Shown here piece after piece: positions 47,139 to 58,200 of a stretch of DNA of 64,000 nucleotides (its first letter is position 1; every line of letters starts with the position of its first letter). The DNA lies in contig JAMXBB010000009.1 in the NCBI GenBank assembly GCA_024138015.1, forward strand, positions 13,594,561 through 13,658,560. The letters are read 5' to 3'. The notes beneath the pieces are model-generated. The model saw only the letters and a program-made list of their open reading frames with translations. It had not been told where the DNA came from and did no database searches. Source of the DNA: Lumnitzera littorea. Its lineage: Eukaryota; Streptophyta; Magnoliopsida; Myrtales; Combretaceae. Made by a program: the position numbers and the translations under genes.

Positions 47139-47366
47139 ATTATAGGAAAATCAGAGCATTTTTTGTTTTACTCAAATTTTAGAATATTAAATTTTCACTT
47201 TACCTCACGTTATAAGTTGGTAGAATTAAATGATGTGTAGTAAGTAGGGTTGGTGTAATATTTATCATAATTACCTATCACATTTATTTTATTTATACAT
47301 AGTTCATCTCATGTACAACTTCAATTATTATGAAAATAAGATTTCTACTTCTATATTTTTTCTACA
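47139..47366 (+). repeat. 5' LTR of plus-strand copia element
   Basis: 228 bp. It shares TTTTAGAATATTAAATTTTC, TTATAAGTTGGTAGAATTAA and other blocks with 53883-53989. It starts TATAGGAAAATC where the 3' copy has TGTAGGAAAATC, so the opening TG has mutated. It ends in CTACA before the primer site. Confidence 0.85.
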
Positions 47367-47378
47367 TGGTATTAGAGT
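47367..47378 (+). other. Primer-binding site of plus-strand copia element
   Basis: TGGTATTAGAGT differs from the standard TGGTATCAGAGC at two positions and lies directly after the LTR. Confidence 0.75.
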
Positions 47379-47609
47379 TTCAATTGAGTCCTCTCGACCT
47401 GAAGGTTCTTCTTGAAAAACGAGTACACTACTAAATTACTCTAGAAAATTGCTAAGAATGCAAAAACCACCATGAAGGGAAGTTCTAGCAATAGTAGCAA
47501 CAATATAACTTTAACATCTAATTAAATTGCAATGCTACAACAAATCTTAAGCAATAATCAAATTGGTAAGTATGTAGACAAAGATAATAATTCCTCCTCA
47601 CATGTTGCC

Positions 47610-48700
47610 ACGACATAAAAATGTATGGACGTAACCTTCTCTAAAGGTGCTAGAAATGGTTGTTGGAGTATAGATACAGGGGCTATTGATCATATGTGTA
47701 ATTCTCCATCGTACTTCAACAAGTTAGTTGATAGTGAAAACAAGGTAAGGATTGCGAATGGAGAGTTTATGTTAGCAAAAGGAAAATGTTTTGTTAAATT
47801 GGCTAATTTATGATTGAATAACGCTTTATTGGTGCCAAATTTGTAGAATAATATGCTTTCTATCAACAAATTAACCAAGGATATGAGATGTAAAGTAATA
47901 TTTATTTCTTCTCATTGTATTTTTCATAAACAACTTTCAAGGAAGATGATTGGCAGTACTGGTGAATGCAATGGTCTGTATTATTTCATTAGAATGGAGA
48001 GTGAGTTTGAGTCTAAGTCATTTCTCTCCACTAGAAATAATGCTGGTATTATGCTTTAGCATAGGTGTTTAGGACATCTTAGCTTCGCTTACATGAATCA
48101 TTTGTATCCAACTCTCTTTATTAACAAAAATCCTAGTGATTTGAGTTGCAAACATTGTATTGTTGCCAAGATCACAAGAAATGTTAACCATCTTCAATCG
48201 TACAAACCTTCAAAGCGATTCCATTTAATCCATAGTGATGTTTGGTAAGCATTAAGGATATTTGCTTTAGTTGGGTACAAATGGTTCGTAACAATCATTG
48301 ATGACCACTCTAGAACATGTTGGGTCTTTCTTTTGAAAGAAAAATCTAAGACACTATCTATATTTTAGAAATTTCATAAACTTATATCATATGTCTTCTA
48401 AACACAAATTCAAATTCTCCTTTCAAATAATGGCAAGGAATATTTTTCCAGACTTTACTGATTATCTAGATCAATATAGGATTGCTTAATAGAGTTTTGT
48501 GCCTATACTCAACAACAAAGTAGAGTATCTAAAAGGAAAAAATCGATACTTACTTGAGACAGCTAGATCTACGATGTTAGCCAATTCTGTTCCATTTCAT
48601 TATTAGGGGGAAGCTATCTTAATAGTTGCTTACCTAATAAATTGAATTCCTTCTAATGTTCTTCAGTTCAAAACTCCAATAAGTATCTTACAAAATTTTT
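47610..48700 (+). pseudogene. copia protease and integrase (decayed)
   Basis: 47625-47813 reads CWSIDTGAIDHMCNSPSYF, the copia protease active site (normally W..DSGA(S/T)DHM), with Asp and Gly kept. 48055-48240 is the zinc-binding pre-integrase region (HRCLGHLSFAYMNHL, then CKHCIVAKITRN, then PFKRFH/HSDVW-like sequence). 48270-48640 gives the integrase core in broken frames (TIIDDHSRTCWVFLLKEKS, and later a decayed ERK/NRYLLETARS block). The gag that should precede is absent: only about 150 bp of Ser/Asn-rich sequence lies between primer site and protease. Confidence 0.88.
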
Positions 48701-48707
48701 CCCTCAT

Positions 48708-49100
48708 TTGCATTTATTTAATTTCATGCCATCCAAAGTGTTCAGGTATATAGTCTATGTCCTAAATCATACTCCTAACAAACACAAACTGGAAGGAAAA
48801 GCTCTCAAATGCATCTTCATTGGATATACTACTATACAGAAAGGTTACAAATGCCACCATCCATCTTCCAACCATGTCTTTATAACCTCAAATGTTGTAT
48901 TTCTTGAACATCAACCATACTATATACCTTTGGGTCAAGCGAAAATAGAGAGCTTTGATGATACATTATGTTTGCGAGTAAATCCAAAAGTTGGTTATGT
49001 TGATGTATCCTTCCTTACAGCTGAACCTATTAAACTTGATTCACATATGCTTGAGTCTTTTTCTTCTTACATATCTATTGATGTTTCTAGTCTTTCATAA
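48708..49100 (+). pseudogene. copia integrase C-terminal part
   Basis: 130 open codons. HLFNFMPSKVFRYIVYV, then GKALKCIFIGYTTIQKGYKC and HVFITSNVVFLEHQPYY follow the copia pattern (P.RVFGC..YVH; K.....FIGY....KGYK; ....SRDV.F.E..PYF). It is out of frame with neighbouring pieces. Confidence 0.88.
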
Positions 49101-49356
49101 AGTTCACAATCAATTCCACAAATTCCCAAAGTTTGGGTATACAGAAGGATATAAAAACTTTCTTATAGTAGCTAATTATCTAACTCTAATGATAGGACTT
49201 GTTCTAAAAATAAAATCTCAAACTGATCATAGATGTGATAGCCTTGTAGATGATGATATTGCAACATTAGATGAGAAGGAACATGAGATAAGGGACATTT
49301 AGGAGAAGGATGTACCCATAGCCTTAAGAAAAGGCAAATGATACTGTGTAAGGTAT

Positions 49357-50272
49357 TTGATTTTTAATTATGTGACTTATGAGAAATTGTCACCAAAATA
49401 TAGAGCATTTGTAGCTTATATTGATGAAGAAGAGATACCTAGAAATATTCAAGAAGCTATGTCAAGACTAAGGTGGAGACAAGTTGTCCTTGAAGAAATG
49501 AGAGCCCTATATCAAGATAACACTAGGGAAGTATGTGATTTACTTGAGGGAAAGAAAGTAATAGGGAGTAAATGGGTGTATAGTGTAAAGCAAAACTCAA
49601 ATGGCAATGTAGAAAGGTATAAAGCTTGCTTGGTTGGTCAAGGATACACACGAACTTATGGCCTTGATTATGAAAAAACTTTTGCACGAGTTGCAAAGTT
49701 AAATTCAATAAGGGTTGTCTTATCTTTGGTTGCTAATCTTGACTGGCCTCTCTGTCAATTAGATATTAAAAATATTTTCCTCAATGGAGAATTAGATGAA
49801 GAAATTTATATGTATATGCCTCTAGGATTTGAATTGAGTAAGGATCATAGAAAGGTGTGTCGATTGAACAAATCCTTGTATGGATTGAAGCAATTGCCTA
49901 AGGTATGGTTTAAGAAGTTTAGTAACACTTTGTCACAATTTAGGTATAAATAAAGTGAAGCAGAACATACACTCTTCATCAAGATGGGAAAAGATGGTTT
50001 GAGAACTATCTTGATAGTATATGTCAATGACATCATAATCTCAGGTGATAATAATTTTGAGATTCATAGGCTCAAAGAGAAAATCAAGGCTACATTTGAG
50101 ACAAAAAAACTTAGGTGAATTAAAATACTTTCTTAGGATGGAAGTTGCTCAAACTAAGAAAGGCATATTCATTAGCCAATGCAAATATATCTTGGATCTC
50201 CTCAAGGAGACCAGGAAGCTTAGATGCGAACCTATGGTGACTCTTCTTCCTCATAATCGGAAGAATTGGTCA
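49357..50272 (+). pseudogene. copia reverse transcriptase, first part (decayed)
   Basis: 49357-49953 is open for 198 codons and includes WRQVVLEEMRALYQDNT, GSKWVYSVKQNSNGNVERYK, LVGQGYTRTYGLDYEKTFA, then LCQLDIKNIFLNGELDEEIY and LNKSLYGLKQLPKVWF. These are all the standard RT blocks, with LDIKNIFLNG in place of LDVKNAFLHG and a catalytic Asp present. A stop at about 49953 precedes a YVNDIIISG segment in which YVDD is changed to YVND, abolishing catalysis. ELKYFLRMEVAQTKKGIFI follows in another frame. The domain is cut at 50277 by the solo LTR. Confidence 0.92.
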
Positions 50273-53178
50273 GCAAGTGTTACGCCCCGAAGTCGCGAAG
50301 TCGCAACAGTCCCGCCGTGTAAACCATTCTATGATAGAAACTGGCCTCACAGTTCCTACCATAGAGATGATCTACACAAGGCGTCGACGACCACTCGCTT
50401 TGAAGTAAACAGTTCGATTAATAATTATACTACAAATATGATAATTATCTCAAATTACTACTAAACATAGATAATTATATAAATAAGTCCACAGAGCTTC
50501 CCAGGAAGATTTACAAAATCACCACAGTCTACTAATTTACAGAATAACTAACAGTCTTCAACCTTTAACTATAAGGTCAGTCTAGTTACACATTATGCTA
50601 AATAACTTGATCCTCACACCCCTGGCTTCAAAAAGACTAACCTCTGGATAATTGTAGGGCGGCATAGTACTTGAAGAGATTACAAATCAGAACCTGCAAA
50701 AGGATTTATAAGGGTATGAGTAACTACAGCTCAGTAAGTTGAATTGGAGACTCATGAATGCATACAAGCACAAACAGGGTTATCAAACAATTATTTTCAT
50801 GCAATGCAACAATCAAGTGTCATCGCACAACGTAGTCCGGTCCGTTGTGAAATCAGAGAAATTTCACCCGCTCCGATTCGGGTTGAGGAGTTCCATGTTA
50901 TGCAGCAGCTCACAACCAAACTCAGGCTTGTGCAATGGAGACCTCGCTCCTCCCGCGACTACCTTCGAACCATTGACTTCACCCCCGCCGCGACCTCCTC
51001 TCCTGTCACTTAGTTCGACTGAGGATGAAGAAGGGACCATTTTGCAATCCTGCGCTATCCCTTTCGAAGGGGTCGGTATTTGGTTGGAGAGTCCTATGAT
51101 CCCCTAACGGGTTGCAATGCATGACGTTTTTGGTTATTACGGTCGACTAAGATTAAATTCCGGTTAAGGTTTTCAAACAAGTTCATACCAATTAAATCAG
51201 TCACAAAATCATTCACAGCACAAATTCCAGCACGAATTCAGATACATCAAACACATGCGCAAACTACTTACAATCACAAGTATATACAAGCCTAAATCTC
51301 CGAGCACTACAAAACTAGTACTCTATTACAATAAGCAATAACCCAACTTACTTGAATTTGCTCAATCGCTCGATCCTCAAATTGCGAGCTGATTTGTTTC
51401 TGGGTGTCCTATAATGCAAAGAGGTCCTTTTAGTACTTATTTTTATGGATTCTTATTCTAATTTATAATGTAACTCATTTTCCTCGTGTATACCTACAAC
51501 GTATTAATAATTCGTTGTATTCTATTTCGGGGTTCGGCTCCTAAACTAGATTCTAGTTTTAATTCCTAAGTCGTAATTAGGCTCGAATCCCAATGTGAGG
51601 TTAATTACCTTATGCTCGGGTATTCAAATATCCTATTGGGTCGTAATTTTGGTATTCTAATTATTCGGTACACGCTAACCCTAATTGAGGTATCGGATTT
51701 ATTCCCGATGTGTAAAAATTTTACATTTTGAGATATTTACTTAAAATTAAATATTATTTCAGATTTATTATTTTTCTGTTTTCAATTATAATATTAACTA
51801 AATAGATTTATTTTTTTAGATTTATTAATTTACATTTTCACATATTCCTAATTTCTTATATTCTTAACCTAAATTCCCTAATTAATCATACTTAATACCT
51901 AAAAGCTAGGATTAGGGTTCCACTGCAGAGATTAACTTCCTTAATCATCTAATCAAGATCCAAATCAGTAATTAACATCCTAATCACCTAATTAATCCTA
52001 AATCACCTAATTTTACCATCATTTTAGGGCTAAAAATTAACTTAAAATTTTCGAAAATTAATTTAAAAAAAAGGGCTTCATAGCACTGTTCTACATCATA
52101 TGAGAATCCTACAGAAAAATTTTGAGCCCCAAACTATATCCCTAAGCCTATTTAATTTCCGGTTTAATCATGCTCGGTTTTGAACAATTTCTTAAGAACC
52201 CTATATTTCCAGACATAATAAAACTAAATCAATATTTTTCCCTAAATCTACATACAATAAAACCTCAGAATAACAAGTTTCATAATTTTCTAGGCAAAAT
52301 AACTAATTTTACAAAATTATACAAAAATCGGGGTGAATAAATGACTAACCGGTTCAAAGCTTTCTGGCAGTCCAAACCCGGTCCAAGGCTGTTGGCCCGT
52401 CCAGACGCTGGTCCTAGTGTAGGGTGGTGGTGGTGGTTCGGTCCCAAGTGGTGGTGGGTGGTGGTTTTAGTTCACCTTGCTAATCTGCACAATTTTCTTT
52501 TTTTTTTTATTTTCTGGAATTTCTCTCGATTTTTCTTGTGTTTCGATTTTTCTCAGATCACAAACTGTCCAAATGTCTTCTGAGAATTTTTTCCTTATTT
52601 ATAGACAAATATAGTAATTAATGTGCATTAATTTGATGGGATTTTGCCCATTTCCTTGATTTTAGGCTTTTAGTTTGTCAAATTCTTATTGGTTAATTTT
52701 TTTTCTTTTTAGTCACGACCTGATCTTGTTGCAGTTATCTTCTTCTGATTTTTTTATAATTATTTTGTATTTTTATTTATTTATTTACTTAATTTTCGGC
52801 CTATTTTAGCAATTACGCGTATTTTTATCTACACGTAAATACATGTAGGGTACACATGAACATTCCTAAATATTATTTTGGTCATTCTAAAATTTTTAGT
52901 ATACATATAATCTATCTCTACTAATTTATTAGTTATTATATTACACTTTTTGTCTTTTCGGTAATTAGTAGTTATTATACTAAAAATTTGAAAATTTTAT
53001 AGTCTCCTATTTTACTACTCTTTTTCTTAAATTTAAGTTTACAGGGTCATTTTTACTGGTATTTTGCTAAATAGTTTATAATTTTGGTTTGATCGGATCC
53101 TTTAGCCGATCGCCCTAAACCTTGGGTTTTAAGCTCAAACCTATGGTTACTTGGCTTGGCTTTAGGGTTTACAGCAAG
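50273..53178. mobile_element. 2.9-kb solo LTR, probably of a chromovirus
   Basis: The element 50278-53173 starts TGTTACGCCCCGAAG and ends GGGTTTACA, so the ends are TG...CA with a short inverted TGT.A/T.ACA. It is flanked by a perfect 5-bp duplication GCAAG (50273-50277 and 53174-53178). The copia RT resumes immediately to the right. No coding domain is present; the ORFs inside (50739-51107, 52341-52583) are by-products. Length and GCCCCG-type end suit long-LTR chromoviruses of the Tekay/Del kind, but lineage is inferred. Orientation is not certain; a terminal CGGGGCGTAACA on the minus strand would suit minus. Confidence 0.85.
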
Positions 53179-53882
53179 TTTTGAAGATTTAGTGCATAGA
53201 GATCAATACCAAAGATTAGTTTGGAGATTGATTTATTTATCTCTTGCTTGACTTGATTTAGCTCATGCAATTAGCATGGTAAGTCAAGTCATGCATGTGC
53301 CTATAAAGCATCACATGGATGCGGTTCATTATATCCTAAAATACCTTAAGGGAACTCCAGGTAAAGGAGTTTTTATCAAGAAGCATAATATTATAGATAT
53401 TAAAGTATATGTTGATGTGGCTTGGGCAGGATACAAAGTAGATTGCAAATTCACTTAGGGGTTTTGTGCCAAATTATGGGGAAAATTAGTAACTTGGAGG
53501 AGTAAAAAGCAACTGTTAGTAGCAAGAAGCAGCAAAAAGACAGAGTATTGGGTAATTGCATAAGGATTATGTAAGCTAATTTGGCTGCAAAGGTTGATGG
53601 CTGACTTGGAAATGCAATGAGACTCCACTTACTTATACAATGATAATAAGTTAGCAATAAGTATAGTAAAAAATCCAGTTCAATATGATAGAATGAAGCA
53701 TATATGAATTAATAGGAGCTTCATCTAGATAGAAATTGAAGAAGGATACATCAAACTTGATTATATTCCTTCACGAAGATAAGAGGCTGATGTTATAACT
53801 AAATCTCTAGTGAAGCAACTTTTCATAGAGATTCTAAGTAAGTTAGGAATGATAGATATCTAGTCCTTAGCTTAAGAGGCTA
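53174..53882 (+). pseudogene. copia reverse transcriptase end and RNase H (decayed)
   Basis: 53195-53275 reads DQYQRLVWRLIYLSLA and LAHAISM (normally YQ.LVG.LIYL..TRPDI.YAV..VSQ). It continues as VSQVMHVPIKHHMDAVHYIL, then YLKGTPGKGVFI and VYVDVAWAGYKVDCKFT (normally YLKGTPG.GL; DADWAG...DRRST). 53480-53870 gives RNase H: LVTWRSKKQLLVARSSKKTE (the usual SSAEAEY is degraded to SSKKTE), then KHI-type and AD-type blocks. The purine-rich stretch TTAAGAGGCTA before 53883 is the likely polypurine tract. Confidence 0.88.
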
Positions 53883-53989
53883 TGTAGGAAAATCGAATTA
53901 ATTTTTGTTTATTAAAAATTTTAGAATATTAAATTTTCTCTTTACCTCATGTTATAAGTTGGTAGAATTAAATGATATGTGGTAGTTAG
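53883..53989 (+). repeat. Truncated 3' LTR of plus-strand copia element
   Basis: Starts TGTAGGAAAATCG and follows the 5' LTR for about 107 bp before the sequence switches to the gypsy LTR. Confidence 0.82.
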
Positions 53990-54847
53990 TGATGGGAATC
54001 AAGCTATGGAGCTCCTAACCTGCAGTCGAGCTCGAGAATTAAAGGGGCTAGCACGACGAATCCTTATGTTCCAACTAATTCCTACCAAGGCAGAGTACAT
54101 CTTTGCTAAGTCACCTCTAATGCTTTGTCGTATGAGTACCCATTATTGTGTGGTATGCTGAGTTAACAATTACGCTTTGTTACCAAGTCGACCGATTATA
54201 CGACCTCTTCCTTGCTGAGAAGCTAAGAGGTAAAGATAGGACTAACTAGGCCATCTCTACTTGGACAAACTCATTTGTCCGTACTTTTTGCCCGCATCTA
54301 CTAATAACCTCGCCAATGCAGCATCGCCACGTGTATTGTATCATGTGTAGAAACTGTAGCATTAGTGATTATTTTCCTTGTATATTCATTTTTACACTTT
54401 GTATCATGTAACATTGCTTCTTTAGGAAATATCATTTTTGTCTTTTCCCCTTTGGGCAAGTTACCTTAGTTTGCAAGTATAAATCCCCCTGACTTGTAGT
54501 TGTAAGAGATAAGATAATCTTGAATACATTTTTTGAGTACCTCCTTCTGTACGTAAACACTGTTGTTTACTTTCGGCATCACTTTTATTCTTTCTCTTAA
54601 GCAAGATTAGGTGGCGAATAACCTCATTGAATCAATTTGTGCGTCACATTAAATTGTGCTATGAGTTCTCGAAAGTTCCATTGGTGCATCATATCTTTTG
54701 GAGCTGTTTGTAAGTTTTGCTTACTATTTTCATCTTCTGTTTTCACCCTTTCGTACCTTTTCCCATTGACTCTTTTCGAGCTTTCTGCAAGTTCGGACCC
54801 ATTTAGCCACCAGCCTTATCTATTCTTGGTCACGGTTCGCATTATCT
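53990..54847 (+). repeat. 5' LTR of chromovirus, with TATA box
   Basis: Starts TGATGGGAATCAAGC. The first 210 bp match 59471-59680 (shared CGAGCTCGAGAA, GGCTAGCACGA, GAATCCTTATGTTCCAA, CGTGTGGTATG-like blocks). TATAAAT lies at 54478-54484. A weak primer site TGGTATTGAAGT at 54848-54859 sets the right end. Confidence 0.75.
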
Positions 54848-55017
54848 TGGTATTGAAGTAGAGGTTTTGTATAAGCTATAGTTAGTTCTTTCTGAGTTCT
54901 GTCATACTCTATTTTGTGTGTATGAAATAGAGTAAGTTACTGTGTTCACTTAACTGTTGTGTTGTTAGTTGTTCACTCTTTGAAGTGTTTGTTTGAATTT
55001 CAATTTATGAGGAAAAA

Positions 55018-56090
55018 TGACAGATCCCAGTATGAATGTTAATGTTGGTGATGATAGTGGAGTGGTCTACTATGGACGACAACCTCTAGGAAATCCCAAA
55101 AATACTGACGAAAGACTTGATGAGGTTGTTAACCTTTTAGTCGATCTAACCCGAGCTGTTCATATCCTATCTTGCTAACCCACTAAGGCTGCGCAAAACA
55201 CTCTACAAGTGGCTTAACCTATTAGAGGTCAAAACTCAGCTCGACCATTTTGAGGTGAAGGAGTTGGCAGACAAGTAAGGCGAAGGATAGACCCGAGAGA
55301 GTTAGATGAGGAAAAAGAGGAGTATGTACAAGTCCCCAGGGCATCCGACCATATAAAGCTTCAGATTCTGAGTTGCAATGGATCTGAGAATGTTGATGAG
55401 TATTTAGATTGGGAAGAGAAGGTGAAGCATGTGTTTGATTATTACCAATATAAGGATTAAGAAAAAGTGAGGACTGCTATTGTTGAATTTTCTGAATATG
55501 CCGCCATGTGATGGAAGAATTTTCAGGCCATGAGAAGAAGAGAGGGGTACCAAGAGATGAATACCTAGCTCGAGATGAAGAGGATGCTTAGAAACAGATG
55601 TGTGCTAAAAACATACCTCTAAGATACTTTCACACGACTTCAGGAGCTGAGATAAGTAAGCAAAACTGTTAATGAATATGTCAAAAATTCCAAATGCTTA
55701 TGATAAGATGCGAAGTGGAGGAACCACCTGCCCGAACAATTTCAAGGTTTGTCATTAGGTTGAGAGGAGATATTCGAGACATTGTGGAACTCTAACGATT
55801 TGACACAATGAATGAAGCTGTTAGGATTGCCCAAAGGGTAGAGAGGCAAAGAAGAAGCCGAATAGCGACTAGAGTACTAACTAGCCGACCTGGACAGGCA
55901 AGTAACAGGATACTGCCAAGTAGCGAGCAGAAAGCTAGTTGGAAGATGTAGTGTCGACCCTTATGCATGAGAAAGGGCAAGGGTTTAGCAGAAAAACTAG
56001 CTAGATCAAATGCTTCAATTGTTAAAGGTTTGGACATATGGCTTCTTAATGCCCAAACCAAAGGATAATGGTCATTAAGGGAGACACTTT
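55018..56090 (+). pseudogene. Chromovirus gag (decayed)
   Basis: A start codon at 55018 opens a 53-codon frame (MTDPSMNVNVGDDSGVVYYG), ended by a stop. Further on are DHIKLQILSCNGSENVDEYL (normally DIKVDIPEF.G......FLDW), DWEEKVKHVFDYYQYKD, AIVEFSEYAAM.WKNF, and a zinc knuckle CFNC.RFGHMAS.CP at about 56010-56055 whose spacers contain stop codons. The order is normal for chromovirus gag. Confidence 0.85.
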
Positions 56091-56289
56091 GAAGTTAGAT
56101 GTAAAGAGTATGGATGAGGAACCTAAGGAGGAAGAGGTTCTTACCAAGAGTGAGAATGCTGAGAAAGAGTTGATCGAGGAAGACGTGTATGCTGAGGACT
56201 TAGATTAGCTACTCATGGTTGTTTAACGCACTATAAGCATGGAACCCTTATGAGAGGAGGAGCAAATAGAGAACTTATTTTATATCACC

Positions 56290-56640
56290 TGTTAGGTGAA
56301 TGAACAGATGTGTGCCCTCATCGTGGATAGTGGGAGCTACATCAATATGGCATCAGCCAACCTTGTCTCGAAATTGAGGTTGTTGACTATTGAGCATCTG
56401 AAGCCATGCAAGTTGCAATGGTTAAGTGACAAGGGAGCATTACACATCACTCGGAAAGTACTACTGCTGATCACTATCAACAATTGCTCTGACCAGATTC
56501 TTTGTGACATACTGCTCATGTGCACTTCTCACATGTTACTAGGAAGGCTATAATAGTTTGATAGGAGAGTCATCCACGACGATTATAGGAATATCTACAT
56601 GTTCGAGAAGGATAATCGGAAGATTACGCTGAATCCGATG
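56290..56640 (+). pseudogene. Chromovirus aspartic protease (decayed)
   Basis: 56296-56553 reads CALIVDSGSYINMASANLVS, LQWLSDKGALHITRKVLL, CDILLMCTSHMLLGRL, then DRRVIHDDYRN. The family norm is C.LIIDGGSC.N.AS..LV; ...CDV.PM...H.LLGRPWQ.DR...HDG..N. D-S-G replaces D-G-G. A stop after LLGRL breaks the frame. Confidence 0.88.
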
Positions 56641-56853
56641 CCGCCGAGAGAGGTTCACAAGTTACAGATGAAACTTGCTTGTAGATTGAAGAAGGCTCTG
56701 TTGATGAGTAGAGCCGAGCTCCAAAAGGCCATTTACGCCAATGAGCCGACCCTCCTATTGGTTAGGCGACTATTAGAAATGAAAGAGCGGAATGATTTAC
56801 CTCAAGAGGTGAAGGAACAGTTGGATGAATATACTGACTTGTTTCTAGAATAG

Positions 56854-57572
56854 TTGTCAGCGGGGTTGCCCCCGACTCGAGGCATAAAGCACTGCATTGA
56901 CTTAGTATTCGGCGCTGTACTGGTGAATAAGCTAGCTTACCGCATGAATCCTGAGCAGGCTTCTAAGCTTCAACATCAAGTTAATGAGTTGTTGGAAAGA
57001 GGATACGTGAGAGAGAGTCTCAATCCTTGTGACATGCTTGCACTTTTAGTGCCGAAGAAGGATGGAACTTGGTGGATGTGTGTTGACAGCCAAGCCATGA
57101 ACAAAATCACAATCAAATGTAGGTATCTGATCCTAAGGCTAGAAGACATGTTAGATGAACTAAATGAAGCCAAAATTTTTAGCAAGATTGATCTCAAATC
57201 TGGCTATCATCAAATCTACATGAGATTAGGAGACGAGTTGAAGATTGCATTCGAGATGAGTTGAAGATTGCATTCAAGACTCGACATGGACTATACGAAT
57301 GGATGGTCATGCCCTTCGGCTTATTGAATGCTCTGAGCACCTTTATGAGACTTATGAACCATGTGTTGAGAGATCTTATCAGAAAGTGTGTCGTGGGTTA
57401 CTTCGATGACATCTTGATCTACAATGCCGACGTACCGAGTTACTGTGAACACATCAGAATAGTCCTGGATATCCTTTGTGCTGAGAAACTATTTGGCAAT
57501 TTGAAGAAATGTTGCTTCTGCCAAGAAGAAGTAATATTCTTGGGCTATGTAGTCAGTGGAGGAGGCTTGTAA
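56854..57572 (+). pseudogene. Chromovirus reverse transcriptase, broken by a 23-bp duplication
   Basis: 56854-57264: LPPTRGIKHCIDLV, AYRMNPEQASKLQHQVNELL, DGTWWMCVDSQAMNKIT (normally DGSWRMCVDSRAINKIT), IFSKIDLKSGYHQI. 57261-57572: FKTRHGLYEWMVMPFGL, VVGYFDDILIY (catalytic YFDDIL intact), EEVIFLGYVVSGGG. The two parts are in different frames because a 23-bp unit is present twice (57230-57252, 57253-57275). Apart from that it is well conserved. Confidence 0.93.
57230..57275 (+). repeat. 23-bp tandem duplication causing RT frameshift
   Basis: GAGACGAGTTGAAGATTGC at 57230 recurs at 57253 with one C/T change. Because 23 is not a multiple of 3, the RT frame shifts at this point. Confidence 0.95.
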
Positions 57573-58200
57573 GTCGATGATGAGAAGATATGAGTAATTG
57601 TTGAATGGCTGACCCCTACTACTTGTGCCGATGTGAGAAGTTTCCATGGACTAGCTTCATTTTATTGAAGATTCATCAGGAACTTTAGCACTCTTACCGT
57701 GCCATTGACTGAGTTAACAAAGAAAAACATTGTCTTCCGATAGGGAGAAAGGGAGGAGATGAGTTTTGCTGAGATTAAGAAGAGATTAACTTCCACCTCG
57801 GTATTAGTGCTACTTGACTTCAATAGAATTTTTGAGCTAGAGTGCGATGCGTTAAGCATTAAAATAGGTGCTGTCCTGATATAGGAAGGTCAATCAATTG
57901 CCCTCCACAATGAGAAGCTCCGAGGACCCCAACTAAATTACTCCGCATCTGACAAAGAGCTCTTGGCACTAATCCGTACACTGTAAGTATGGTAGCATTA
58001 TCTACTTTTGAGAGAATTTGTCATATATACTAACTACGAGTCACTACGGTACCTTCGAAGTTAGACTAAGCTGTCCAAGCAGCATGCAAGATGGGTTGAA
58101 TTTCTTAAAGGATTCAATTTTGTAATCAAATACAAGTAAGGAAAGAGCAACGTAATTGCAGATGCTTTATCGAGGAGGCATGCGCTCTTATTAGATTTGC
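57573..58200 (+). pseudogene. Chromovirus RNase H (decayed)
   Basis: Broken frames read SFHGLASF (normally SFHGLASFYRRFI), NFSTLTVPLTEL, TSVLVLLDFNRIFELECDA (normally P.L.LPDF...FEVECDAS), then IAVLHNEKL-like, DKELLALIRTL, and later YLRSKTKLSKQHARWVEFL with KSNVIADALSRR (normally N.VADALSR). Confidence 0.85.

Larger units (their letters stand above)
47139..53989 (+). mobile_element. Ty1/copia retrotransposon lacking gag, split by a solo LTR
   Basis: The 5' LTR (47139-47366) is followed by a primer site, a stretch of about 270 bp with no gag, protease, integrase, RT and RNase H, then a purine tract and the start of a matching LTR at 53883. The 3' LTR breaks off at about 53989 where a gypsy LTR begins. 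A solo LTR (50278-53173) interrupts RT. The order protease-integrase-RT-RNase H is copia. All frames carry stops. Confidence 0.9.
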
